Source of the DNA: Microstegium vimineum
Taxonomy: Eukaryota > Streptophyta > Magnoliopsida > Poales > Poaceae
Assembly (NCBI GenBank): GCA_022036555.1
Contig: CM039119.1
Location: 3,410,001 to 3,474,000, forward strand
Direction of reading: 5' to 3'
Length of the DNA: 64,000 nt
Notes under the pieces: model-generated
What the model was told of the DNA's origin: nothing
Seen by the model: only the letters and a program-made list of their open reading frames with translations
Databases searched by the model: none
Position numbers and translations under genes: made by a program
In this document: positions 22,667 to 33,063 of the stretch, piece by piece
Numbering within the stretch: the stretch's first letter is position 1
Layout: every line of letters begins with the position of its first letter

Positions 22667-22680
22667 GGCTCCGATACCAC
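22667..22680 (-). other. Primer-binding site of the Copia remnant
   Basis: The minus strand reads TGGTATCGGAGCC just inside the LTR end, resembling the initiator-methionine tRNA complement (TGGTATCAGAGC) used by plant Copia elements. Confidence 0.75.
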
Positions 22681-22681
22681 T

Positions 22682-23115
22682 TGTTAGCCGCTGAACTCGA
22701 ACTCTAGGAATCAGTAGGAGTTGAACTCTCATGGAGAGGATGCCAATTGGAAGTTAGGGCAAATTTTCTTGTTATTTTTCTCACACCATACTGTCATACC
22801 AACCTGAGGGTTGGGGATACAAATATATAGGGCTGCTAACCAGCCAAGCACAAACTAGATGTTGTACTAGATGCTAGTTAAGATGTTGTCCTACGTATGT
22901 TGTCCTAAAGATGCTAACAACCCAGTCAAGGGTTATGTTACAGATGTTGTCCTAAAGATGCTAACAACCCAGTCAAGGGTGATGTCTTTGATGCTGTCCT
23001 TGAGAGGCAACAACCCAGTCAAGGGTGATGTCTTTGATGCTGTCCTGAACAGGCAGCAACAACACCATGTGTTGCAGCCTCCCCTCACACACCAGACTTA
23101 TCCATCAGTCTGACA
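22682..23115 (-). repeat. 5' LTR of the Copia remnant, with internal tandem repeats
   Basis: Bounded by TG (minus strand TGTCAGACTGATGG at 23115) and CA (CTAACA at 22682), 434 bp. Between about 22895 and 23055 it holds three tandem copies of a unit including 'caacccagtcaagggtgatg' and 'gatgctgtcct'. Confidence 0.75.
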
Positions 23116-24669
23116 CATGCTTTAGATTAAGCAGAAGCATAACCTAAATTTGACCTGGTTCTGAAAATAATCAGATTTCATTTCTTAACATGATCCACAG
23201 TTCAGACATTCAGTTCTGCTAATAGTCTAATCTTTGTTCAGAAAGTTTTCAGAAAACTCAGTAGCTTTCAGTTTCAATTGGCCTTTCAATTTCAGTTTCA
23301 GTTTCAGAACTTAGTAGTGAAAGCGCCAAGATGATCAGCTGCATCATTATGTTTATTTGTCAAAGTACAGTAACAAAGACAAGCAGCATCGGCTCTGTTG
23401 ACAATAGAGTAGCTCTATATCATAAACAAAAAATTTTAGTTCCTGGTCAATACAACTAAATTGACAAATCAAACTTTAAATATCCTGCAGCAACTCTGGA
23501 AGGCACAATAATATTCAGAGTCTAATACATTTTCAATCACACAGAGAATTCCAGGAATATGACCACAAAAAAATAGATAGATTCTAGAGGAACAACCAGT
23601 TAAATTTTAACTTTGTAAGAGTGAATCTCACAGAAAAATACAGGAAAAAGGGAAACAATAGATATGGTTGGTATGGTTCCTGAATAGGGTTACAAAAAGA
23701 AAAGGGTGGGCTTTATTTTTATCATATGCTGTTCACAGTGCAGTGCTTCAAAACATATGCTGTTCTAACAAAAATTGGAATTTACTCAATGTTTGTTTCC
23801 ATTCCTATACATGATTGAAAATTTCAGAACAGGGAGCATCGAACTGAACTGTAATCTGTACACTGAACTGTACAGAATTACAACCTAGCAATCCTGAACT
23901 GTAACATAAATAGTAAAGATATAGCACTAGTTTAAAGAAAGATATAGCACTAGAGAGGTCACAAGTACATCTTATTCTCTTGTAGTATCACAATTACTGC
24001 CAAGTGCTGCAAAATATTAAAGCAAAGCAAAAACCAAGCACAAAGCTACAGAATTACAGAGAAAGGAAAAAGAGAGAGAGGAGAACTTGTGCTCACTCTA
24101 TCTTTTAGAACCAGCCAAAAGAAGAACTTGTGCTTGATTTGGCAACATGTTTTCCACATCCACTTGAAGATTAGATCAGCTTGGGTATGACCTGTTAACA
24201 GTCTGTATGCTCTTGAAGAGGAGAACTGGGTTGAGCCCCAAACAAGGTGTCCATTTATCAGATAGGTTGGACAAATCTAAATCCCACCAATATCATCGAT
24301 GTTAAGTAATAATAATAAACTTCCAGAGATACCAAAACATAGGTGGCAACACTCAGCATGGACAAAAATCAGATGGTGACATATAAACTTCTAGATAGAA
24401 CATCCAATTCTCCAACCTATCTGGTAAATGAAGTATCACAGTATAAGGACGAATAGCAGATGTCCATTTATCATCCATCTGATTGCTTTGCTGAGAGGCA
24501 GTCATATTTTTTTATAATATATAAAAGTAGACTCTATGCAAACAAGGTGGAACCCGTCATAAATCACAATTTCTCAGAAATACAGGTACATCTTATTCTC
24601 TTGTAGTATCACAATTACAGACTGAATAAATAGACAAATAAAGGGTAGAGAGGTCACAAGTACAACACT
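23116..24669. other. AT-rich interior of element A; no gene seen
   Basis: No convincing coding frame. A block 'acatcttattctcttgtagtatcacaatta' occurs at about 23966 and again at about 24590, showing a local duplication. Confidence 0.4.
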
Positions 24670-24890
24670 AGTTTGAACTATGAATTGCCCACAAGTGCTC
24701 AACAAGATCATCGCGAAGTCGCTCATGTGAAGACCTATCCTCAATCTCATCGTGTATCTTCAGGAAGTCCTCTAGCACAAGCGGATTACGACGTTGGTAG
24801 TCCACAAATTGCAACACAGGGACACCCTCCTGTTAAAATCATCTTCTTCATCTCGCTCATCCTCAAGGTCCATATCTGCCATAGAAATAC
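24670..24890 (-). pseudogene. PIF/Harbinger transposase C-terminal remnant (internal deletion derivative)
   Basis: Closely matches the end of the element B transposase (54305-54490): about 170 bases covering the last part of the coding region up to an Asp/Glu-rich 'EDERDEED'-type segment. It then jumps directly to sequence resembling the leader intron just upstream of the transposase ATG in element B (around 55590-55630). About 1.1 kb of transposase coding sequence is thus missing. At the codon that is TGA in element B (54354-54356) this copy still has CGA. Confidence 0.8.
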
Positions 24891-26135
24891 AAAAAGGGAA
24901 AAAGTTTATATCAAAGTAACATCATGTCTGGGTTATAACCTACAAGGTGAGATGCAAATACAGAAAACAACAGCTACATAAACTTGCAGAGAAGACAACA
25001 TTGCAGTGATGACTACCAAATATAAAGGCATGTTTATATCAAAGTGATCAGTAAGATAGATTCATATATGATTGCAAGCAAACAAATACAAATGATAACT
25101 GTGCCTCTTGCCTTCGCTTTATTCGAAATCAAAATGCATGCTTTCAAAAAGCGTGCTGTTTTGTTTTGCTTGTGTCGCAGTTCAATGTGACCAGCAGCAC
25201 AGCGCTCCAGCAAAATACCCAATATTTTCCAACTCCCTCAGTTCAAGAGTGCATGTTTGGTTTTTTATCATGTAAAATGCCATCTATATGCTATATCAGG
25301 CTTCATGTCCCATGAGCCAAATCATGATAAAATCTAAAAATGATGGCTCATATTGTGGGTTCTGCTTCTGCACTTAGGTTGCGTTCGTTTGTTTTCTTGA
25401 ATGTAAACCACGGAGGGGAGAGCTTCCCAGCCTGGATTGTATTAAAAATCCAAAGTTCAATCGTTACAGGGAGAAGAGATTCAGCTTAATCACAGCATAT
25501 AGTTTGCAGCATCCCAATGACACCACAAGCAGCGTCCCAATCCCAGCTGCTAGCACAAACTAGAGTGGATCCTGCATATAGTTTGCATGGACAGAATTTC
25601 AAACAAGAGAAATGATGGCCAAGCTAAATCACAAGGACGTAGGAGTATGCAAACTGACAGGGTCCCCTCCCCCATATGGCCATATGTTGGCTGGTTCCTG
25701 TCCTAAGCTACAGTCCCGTGTGTTCTCTGATTCAAGTTTAGGAGTTCCATTTGACTGACGAACTGAACGACAGAAGGTTTACGTTTTTGTCAGAAAAAAA
25801 ATGGAAGATTTGGATAATCGAACCTTTCCTGGATTGAAGCTCGCGCCTGCGATTGGAGCGGCGAGTACAGTGAAGGTCACCAGGCACAGGCCGCCGAGGC
25901 GGAGGAACAGCCTACCCGGCGACGAAGCGGAGGCCGCTGCGCGGTTGAGCTTGCCGCGTCTCTTGCGCTCGGCCACGAACTTGAACTCCGCCGCCGATGG
26001 AAGGCAAGGACGGCAGGGGAGGAGGGCGCGAGGACGGCGGCCGGGGAAGTGGAGCAAGCAGCGCGGGCGGGGCGCCGGCGCAGGTGCGGGTGCGGCGGTT
26101 GAGCTTGCCACGCCTCTTGCGCTCGGACGGCAGGG
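24891..26135. other. Right interior of element A, including a GC-rich open frame
   Basis: Mostly AT-rich. At 25779-26111 the minus strand has a 110-codon open frame, Pro/Ala/Arg-rich at first and with a hydrophobic segment (LFLRLGGLCLVTFTVLAAPI). It could be another captured gene piece, but I do not recognise it. A unit with 'ttgagcttgcc.cg.ctcttgcgctcgg' is repeated at about 25946 and 26099. Confidence 0.4.
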
Positions 26136-26341
26136 GAGGAGGGCGCGAGGAAGGCGGGCGGGGAGCCGGGGCGGCGCGGTCGGGGCGCCGGCGCAGATCG
26201 GGGCGCGGGCGGGGAGCCGAAACAGGGGTGGATAGGGTGTTGGGCTGGAGTTTGATGTAATTTTGGGCCTCTATTTTTTGCAGACCAAGATGTAAATGAA
26301 AAAAAAAAGACCCTGATTTGCATGCTAGGCTGGAGTTGCTC
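26136..26341 (-). repeat. Right long terminal inverted repeat of element A
   Basis: Inverted partner of 19184-19382. It ends GGAGTTGCTC at 26341. Confidence 0.8.
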
Positions 26342-27210
26342 GTCAATCACAATTCCACGACCTCAAGTGGTAACCATTGAGGAACCAGTGCACCTGCCTT
26401 ACAAATCTAGCTCATTGGAAGTACAAAAAACAAAATCATTTATTTCTTGTGTGATGTCTCAGAGCTATATATGTGCACCATATATCGCATGCACGGCTTT
26501 GCATGTGCAAGGATGATTGATCACACCTCACCAGTCACGCCATGCATGGTTGGTCATTCTCAGGCAGTCCTTAAATACCATACATATAAGAGTTTTTTTT
26601 TTTATCAGTCAGTGCAATCGGATCACATCTTTCGGCGCTACGTGAGTGGTGATCGAAACTGCCTGGCAAGGCCAAATCCCCAAAGGACCAATTCAATACA
26701 CACAACAAAGACTCGATCGATCGGGGAAGAAAGGGTCTCAAATAATTCCGTTCCTTTTGTAATCAAGGACTAGTTTTAGTTGACGTTATGTTTTTTTATA
26801 TATATACATATAGATATATACTCCTACTATGAGAGCGAATAAATAAATAAAATAACTAAAGAACTAGCCTTTCGAGATAGCCTTTCTTCTCCCTTCGTGT
26901 CTCCTTCTTCAGAACGACATCAGCACCACCAACACCAGCAGCGTGCGTACTCTTCTATTCGTCCACGTGGCGATCGGCCATGCTTTCGCCCGGTGCTATG
27001 GCCCCATAGAGCTACAGGCACGCGGTACCAATACACCAACTCTTTTGAGCAGGGCGTCGGGTCGAGCCAAGTGTCGAGAGGTAGACGAAAGCGAGGTCGA
27101 CACTAGTCCACTCGCACTGGTCGGGGCGCGTTCGGTGAGCAGAGAATCGCAGGTGCAGGGTGCCGCTGTCAGCGTCAGAGTGTCACTCGCCAGTGACGAC
27201 GAGCCTCGCC
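26342..27210. other. Upstream region of the bZIP gene
   Basis: No gene seen. It contains an AT-rich patch (26785-26860) and the distal promoter of the bZIP gene. Confidence 0.4.
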
Positions 27211-27218
27211 TATATATT
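27211..27218 (+). promoter_or_regulatory. TATA box of the bZIP gene
   Basis: TATATATT, 120 bases before the bZIP ATG, in otherwise GC-rich sequence. It would give a leader of roughly 90-100 bases. Confidence 0.65.
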
Positions 27219-27337
27219 TCGGAAGCAGCTCCATCGGCTTCTTCATCCTCAGCTCCCTGTAGTCGGTGACGACGAACTGACAACATCGACCATTCGAATT
27301 TAGACATCTAGTCATCTACATAATTGCGCCGGTACAA

Positions 27338-28021
27338 ATGCTGTCCCTCGACGAGGCCATGCAGCTCGACTTCGCCGCCGGCCTGCCGCTTCTGCCAGAC
27401 ATGGACGCTATGGGTTTCAGCTTCGACGATTTCGATTTCGAAGCTCCGACGGCCGGCGATGCTGCTGGCGGTTTCCATTACAACACGACGGCGACATGCG
27501 GTGCCGCCGCTGCTGCTGGTGGTTTCGGGTTCGATACTGCAACTGCTACGACGGCGTGCGGCACGTCGCCAGACGGCGCCGCGTCGGCGACGACGACGAC
27601 GCCCACGGCTGGCATTATCGCCGGCACGGACAACTACGACGATGAGGAGGAGCGGCTGCGGCGGCTGAAGCGCAAGATATCGAACAGGGAGTCAGCGCGG
27701 CGGTCGCGTGCGCGGCGGCGGCAGCAGACGGAGGAGCTCGGGCGCGCCGCGGAGACGCTCCGTGCGCAGCGGCGCGCGCTGGCGGCGAGGGCGGGCGTCG
27801 CGGCGGCGCGCGCGATGGCGGTGCGCCTCGACAACGCGCGGCTCCACGCGGAGGCGACCGCGCTCCGGCGCCGGCTCGGCGACGCGCAGAGGCAGGCCGT
27901 GCTGCTGCTCGCGCTGTCACGCGCGCGTCTCGCGCGGTCGCGGGCTCGGGCGGGGCCGGGTGTGGCTGTGACGCCGCAGCAGGTCGGTGGCGTCGTCGCG
28001 GGCGGGACGATAACGCGGTGA
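27338..28021 (+). CDS. bZIP transcription factor, intronless
   Basis: A 227-residue nuclear DNA-binding protein. The first 100 residues are acidic/hydrophobic and then Ala/Thr/Gly-rich, a likely activation region with FSFDDFDFE (28-36). The basic region at about 107-130 contains NRESARRSRARRRQ with Asn116 and Arg124 in the N-x7-R spacing. Zipper positions follow at Leu134, 141, 148, then Ala155, Val162, Leu169 and Leu176, so the zipper is weakened in its middle. The lack of introns and the short zipper resemble group S bZIPs, but the length exceeds most of them and no sucrose-control upstream peptide is seen in the short leader. It binds ACGT-core elements as a dimer by family knowledge. GC content is extreme in the zipper, as is common for grass genes. 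Confidence 0.9.
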   Translation: MLSLDEAMQLDFAAGLPLLPDMDAMGFSFDDFDFEAPTAGDAAGGFHYNTTATCGAAAAAGGFGFDTATATTACGTSPDGAASATTTTPTAGIIAGTDNYDDEEERLRRLKRKISNRESARRSRARRRQQTEELGRAAETLRAQRRALAARAGVAAARAMAVRLDNARLHAEATALRRRLGDAQRQAVLLLALSRARLARSRARAGPGVAVTPQQVGGVVAGGTITR

Positions 28022-28412
28022 CGCCCGCCGGGAAAAGAAATGGGACGACGGATGGACACGTGTCATTGCTGCATGAGTTTTGGTGTGTTTTTTTTTTTGC
28101 CTCTGCTGTGAAACGGCATCAGGAATTTCAGGATCTTTTGTTTGTGTCCTGTACTGCTGTGCTGAAATAATTGCAGTCTTTTCTTTTTTTTTCGTACAAA
28201 GCGATAGGAACAGTTTTAGTGAACGAGCCAAAATTTTCCAAAAAGAAGAGGCTTTCATCTAATCATCTTGCTTTGCTTTGGTTGCTGTCTTTTTTCTCGG
28301 ACTCGAATCAGCACCAGCAGTGTACGCTCAAGCAAAACTGTAGCAGACCCATGCGTCTGTCAGGCAGGTGACAGACACTTTGGACTCTGGAGGATTTGCA
28401 TCAGCCAGACCC
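28022..28412. other. 3' flank of the bZIP gene
   Basis: Likely the 3'UTR; no gene seen. Confidence 0.4.
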
Positions 28413-28440
28413 GTGATTGTGATTGTGATTGTGATTGTGA
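28413..28440. repeat. (GTGATT)n microsatellite
   Basis: Between four and five tandem GTGATT units. Confidence 0.85.
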
Positions 28441-28624
28441 TCGGTCGATCTCAACTGGTTCCAGTGTCCGGTTCAGTTCACCGTCCATCTCGACGAACGA
28501 TCGACGTGCCCCCGTCTCCCTCGTGCACACGGATATTTGGGCCGGAGTACTGTGTTGATGCTCGCGCAAATAAAAGCCCAACCTTCCCAAAGATCGGTCA
28601 ACGAGTTCCTTCTACTCGAGCCCA

Positions 28625-28690
28625 TGGGCCGCGGCCCAGAGCACAAGCTAGCTAGGGTTTCATTCGCCACTCGGCGGCACGGTGTATAAA
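28625..28690 (+). promoter_or_regulatory. Compact core promoter: palindromic site II, telo-box, TATA
   Basis: A perfect 14-bp palindrome TGGGCCGCGGCCCA (28625-28638) is followed by a telo-box AGGGTTT (28654-28660) and TATAAA (28685-28690). In plants this combination is typical of ribosomal-protein, translation and snoRNA genes expressed in dividing cells. The expected plus-strand transcript would start near 28715. I could not recognise a protein downstream; the open frame 28682-29152 has no known motif. Confidence 0.5.
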
Positions 28691-30091
28691 GGGACCCCGG
28701 CGCCTCTGCCTCCAACACCAGCTACGCCGCGCAGCAGCTCGTCGTTCTTCCTGCTCCTGCCTGCTTCGATGTGCCGCTATCTTCGTCGATCTGAATCCCT
28801 TTTCGTTTCTTCAACTCCTCCCGCTGTTCTTGTATTTCTTTTCTCTCGCTGTTTATTGCGCACTTGTGATTTGGATGCCGTTGTTTTCTTTGGGGGGAGC
28901 ACTGTCCCAATGGCCGGCCGCTGTTCTCCGTTGGCGGATCCCGGTCTCCGTATAAGCGAAGCTCCCGAGACGCAAGCCGGTGGCGCTTTAGAGCCCTCAA
29001 CCGCGCAGTCGGATGCTGGGTTACGCTCGCCTCCAAATCTCACTCCATTTGCTTTCTTTGCCTGCTTTCGTCAGATCCGGATTTGCTGTCTTCTCTTCTC
29101 CAGTGAAAGTGATTTGCCTTCCAGATTTTTACCGATTTCGTCGTGCATTTAATCATTTGCGAAATCGAAATATGTTTGTGGAGGTATTCGGTGCAGTGAT
29201 TATAATAACATTCCTCGTACAGATGGGAGATCCCCGTGATCGACTCCTATACACCCATAGAATCTGAGCACCCCCACATCGACTCCACTATTTTTCTCGA
29301 ACTCTTTAGTTTTAATAGGCTTGTGGTTGATTTTAATTTGAATTTCTGGTACTGAAGAGCCCAATTAATGCGCTGTTGCCGCTGTCCTGTACACAGTTAA
29401 CAAAGAACACGAACGTATTTCTTAAGCTATAAATAAATGAAGTGTGTACAAGCAATTTGGAAAATAATACGGAGTAGTAACAATATGAAGTAGAACCTGT
29501 ATCCAAAATTTGCCACCAGGGTTTCAACAACGTTTATTATTTTAAATGGTAAAAAAGTTTAATCTGTTCTATTTACAGAGTTTGCAATTGCAATTTGAGG
29601 CCTTTTAAATAGAACCTCTATTTCGCCAAGATCCTCTGTCTTCAGGCAAGATCTAATAAACCGGAAGATAGTTTTGAACCATGCATCACAAGGCATTTTG
29701 CATTCGCCACGGAGATCAGAGCCGAATTACTCTATCAGAACTTATATTTCCATGTACTTATCTCCGTTAAATAAAGAAATTTTTGCTGAGATGATGGTTG
29801 GTTGATCCAGAGATCTTCAGGCAAGCAAAATAACTAGTAGCCCACCAAGCATAGAAGAATGTTACACCGACAAAAGAGTTTCATTTCAAATTTTCCATGT
29901 GGCATGTCTCACAAAATTGCTATACAAAATGATAGTACAAGTCAGATAGCTTGAATGCTGATGCACATGTAGACCTTGTTTGTTTGAACTTATCTGTCAA
30001 AAAAAAGAACAATATTGCTCAGTATAATCCCACGTGATCAGATCTTGTTAAGAAAGAACATGGTGCGAACGTTCTTTGAAATGTGTATATA
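28691..30091. other. Possible transcribed region without a recognised product, then AT-rich sequence
   Basis: 28700-29270 has moderate GC content and pyrimidine-rich stretches like a leader exon, but no protein is recognised. 29300-30091 shows no gene. Confidence 0.35.
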
Positions 30092-30336
30092 CTCTGTCCG
30101 TAGACGATGTTTGGGACAGCAATACGGTCTCTCAAACACAATTTTAACCTCTTGTTTTTATAAAAATATTTATGAAATAATATATATACTTTTATAAAAG
30201 TATTTTTCAAGACAAATCTATTTATATAATTTTTCCATTTACAATTTCAACAATTTAAAAGTTATTGATGATTTATATTCCCGATGTTTAACCCAAAGCT
30301 TCTCTAAAACGTCATCTAATTACGATACAGAGGGAG
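30092..30336. mobile_element. Stowaway-type MITE
   Basis: Flanked by TA on both sides. The ends, CTCTGTCCGTAGACG and (reverse-complemented) CTCCCTCTGTATCG, match Tc1/mariner Stowaway termini. 245 bp, AT-rich, non-coding. Confidence 0.8.
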
Positions 30337-30789
30337 TATGCGATTAAAAAAGCACAAAATGTCTTCATGAAGACAACGCAAGTTTAAAATTACATGGTTC
30401 CATAGCACATTATATGTAACTTCTACTTTATTTTTTTTAAAAAGTCACATAATATGAGGCAGGACTTCTTTGACTAAGTATCTCGTGATCTCTGGCTTCT
30501 GAAAAACTAAACACGTCAGATGTAATATAAAGCAAATGGAGGTCTGGTAGGCCGGATTATTCGAATTTGCTGCTAAAGCCCAAATCTGTTCGGAGAAGAA
30601 TGGTCCAATACTGTACAGGCCGGCTTACCCCGAGAGAAACAACTCCAAGCCCATGTAAACTCGGAGGACACTCATCTGTAATGTAAACCAGGCATGATTC
30701 ATTTCATGGTTTTCAATTTAAAATTTCTCTAAAAAAAGTCTTGCCCTAGCTACAGGAATAATTTTGATGCCAGATAATATAGTGAGCTA
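30337..30789. other. Spacer between two Stowaway MITEs; nothing seen
   Basis: AT-rich with no coding or structural signal. Confidence 0.4.
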
Positions 30790-31045
30790 CTCCCTCCGTT
30801 GTCGCACACACATATCAAAGAGTTAAACTTTAAAATCTTTGACCAACAATTTAACTAATAAATGTTAATTATTTAAACATAAACTTGATATGATTAGATT
30901 TGTAATTAAATATACTATATCCGATTATTATTAATTTATAAGTATAAATAATATAATATAAAATAAATAAATAAATAAATAATTAAAGTATAATTTAGAA
31001 GACCGTGTAATATGCAACCGTATCTATAAAAGATAACAAAGAGAG
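30790..31045. mobile_element. Stowaway-type MITE
   Basis: Begins CTCCCTCCGTTGTCGC after TA and ends ...AACAAAGAGAG before TA, 256 bp. It contains an (AAAT)n run at about 30960-30983. Confidence 0.8.
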
Positions 31046-31312
31046 TATATCAATCGTCCCGGACTCACAGCTTATCATACAAATTCCACTGCTCGTCTAA
31101 CAAATATATGTTTTAACTCCCAGAGCAGCCAAAGCATAGGTGCTTAAAAGCCATAATAGAACTAAGGAAAGTAAAAAAAAAGATACTGATTCTAATTGCT
31201 GTCACCAGTTCACCACCCTTTTAACAGAACATGTAAACCACTTCCCGACGTCAACCAACACAACAATGAATGTAAATGGCAAATATTCAGTAAAACAATG
31301 ACAGAGATTCCA

Positions 31313-31323
31313 ACAATCTAATT
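31313..31323. repeat. Target-site duplication of LINE 2 (3' side)
   Basis: acaatctaatt, repeated exactly at 36479-36489. Confidence 0.85.
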
Positions 31324-31699
31324 TTTTTTTTTTTGAAAGATCCGGAACATAGCCGACATATATTAATAAGGAGAGGAGAAAGATACATGCACAAGCAGCG
31401 CCAACAACTTCCCATATTTGACAGACGGTCAAGCTGGACGAAAAGACTTGAGCGGATTACTCACATTCTCAGGGTACAACAAGAAGCCATAACAACTCGG
31501 CCTCTAAAAAGAACCAAACCGCAACTTCTAACTCACCAAACATACTAGCAACCATTTTCTTCCAACACCTAGAACTCACTAACCCCCAGCTACCACATGT
31601 GCAACCCATTGGAGCAACAATATGCTCAATTGGGGGGCTGCTTGATGTGGCATCGACTGCTGCTTGAATAATCATACACTGCATAGGCGTCATCATGGG

Positions 31700-33058
31700 A
31701 CCTCCATCTCCGTTGCCTTGCCCCCGACTCCGCTGCCATTGCAGCTAGGGCCTTGGAGAGCTCCTTGTTGTCCATCTTCGTTGCGGCTCTTATTGCCCTG
31801 ACCGCCTGCTCCGGGAGGTTCTGTCCGAACATGTCAACAAACTCTGTGATTGCTGCATCATATCTGGCGTCAATGACTTACCATTGATGAAGTCCAGCTC
31901 ACGCATAAGCTTGCGCTGGGCACGCTGTGCCACCGACACAGGAGATGGACGAGCGGCTAAACGTAGGCTCGACCGAGTGGGAGCCAGTGACCTTCTACTC
32001 CCTCTATGTCCTCTGGTACTCGACACACTGGCCTACTTCTGAACATCTCGCACCAAAGGTGTGGATGGCCTTGGTAGCACCGGCTCAGGGACCTTTCTAA
32101 ACATTCGCATGCAGAAGGAGGCACAGTCATCGATGTCTTCTATCCTGTGCAAAATAGAGTGCAGTTACCGGTGTCCTCAACCTCCTCCAAATCAGCATAT
32201 TCATCGATGACGTTATCGGTAGCCGCCATCACAACCAGGTCGATAGCAGCCGAGCTAGCCTGGGGTGTCACTGTCACCTCGGCCTACGGCAGAGGCAAAG
32301 GACACTGCATCAATCTCCATATTGTTGACAGCATTCACCAGCTGGGTTCCATCAGAGGCCTGCTCTGGGGCAGGCTGCAAGCTGCACAATGGACGGGTCG
32401 TGGAGCCTCTAGTCGGGGCGACAAATGCTTGAGCGAGCTGGGACTCAAGGAGCATTGGGTCGTCGTCCAAGGACGCAACAGGATGGTATTCCCGTCCCGT
32501 TCCTCCCCAGGTCCCCAGGTAAGCTCAAGCATGGGATCGAGGCCTGCTGACTGGAGCACCGGTGAAAGGCGCTCAAACGTGGTCGCCATGCTACTCCAAG
32601 CACGTGGAGCTGTTGAGTGCGAGCTGAGGAACCAGCAGCGGTGCAAGGTGTGTCCAGGATCTCGCTTCATCTTCAGACTGGTTGGTGACGGTGAGGAGGG
32701 ATTGAATTTGCTTACAGTGTGCTGCAAACAGGGAAAATCGATGTGGCTGTGCATGTGCATGTTCTCCCGGGCGGAGGTAAATTTGGATGTGGATCGGAGG
32801 CTGGCAGAGGTGAAGCGTGGGCGACGGGCAGGACAATTGCAGGAGATGTGGCCGATCCCCCGGCACCTCAGGCAGCGCAATGGATCTCTGCACTTCGCAA
32901 CACGGTGGTCATGGCCGAGACACCGGTAGCAGCGGCCGTCGAAGCGCCTCATGAAGGCGTCGGGGCCACCCTTTGCCTTCTCTTTCGGAGCTCTGCCCGT
33001 TGGCTGGGGTTTGTCAGCAGCATTGGACTGCAGCTGGACAACATCCATTCTCCACCAG
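31700..33058 (-). pseudogene. LINE 2 ORF1 remnant with CCHC zinc knuckles
   Basis: The minus-strand frame from 33048 carries two adjacent CCHC knuckles, CYRCLGHDHRVAKC and CLRCRGIGHISCNC (about 32830-32930), like those of LINE 1 ORF1. Further on (31790-32026) another frame has the PVSVAQRAQRKLMRELDF segment found in the C-terminal part of such ORF1 proteins. Frames change between these pieces, so the protein is broken. The N-terminal part continues beyond the solo LTR at 35989-36478. Confidence 0.75.
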
Positions 33059-33063
33059 TGCTT
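33059..33063. repeat. Target-site duplication of the solo LTR (left)
   Basis: tgctt, repeated at 35984-35988. Confidence 0.85.

Larger units (their letters stand above)
21395..23115 (-). mobile_element. Truncated Ty1/Copia-type LTR retrotransposon (5' LTR, PBS, gag)
   Basis: On the minus strand the element reads LTR (23115 to 22682), primer-binding site (22680-22667), leader, then gag, and breaks off near 21395 before protease and polymerase. The second LTR is absent. Gag resembles the UBN2-type capsid region of grass Copia elements. It lies inside element A and presumably inserted into it, then lost its 3' part. Confidence 0.8.
19184..26341. mobile_element. Element A: PIF/Harbinger-like derivative carrying host gene fragments (candidate Pack-PIF)
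   Basis: The left end GAGCAACTTCAACC (19184) and the right end, reverse-complemented GAGCAACTCCAGCC from 26341, begin inverted repeats that align for about 200 bp, including a shared run 'aaaaaatag.ggcccaaaattacatcaaa' and a GC-rich part. The same termini bound element B. Inside, from left to right, are a BAHD acyltransferase fragment, an L-aspartate oxidase fragment, a truncated Copia element and a transposase remnant in the same relative position and orientation as in element B. TAA precedes the left end, as expected for PIF target sites, but the right flank reads GTC. The one-element interpretation is therefore likely but not proven; two related ends brought together is the alternative. 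Confidence 0.65.

Noticed and set aside
28682..29152. 156-codon open frame after the site II promoter
   Set aside because: Its ATG overlaps the putative TATA region and no protein motif is seen; reported only as a possible transcribed region.
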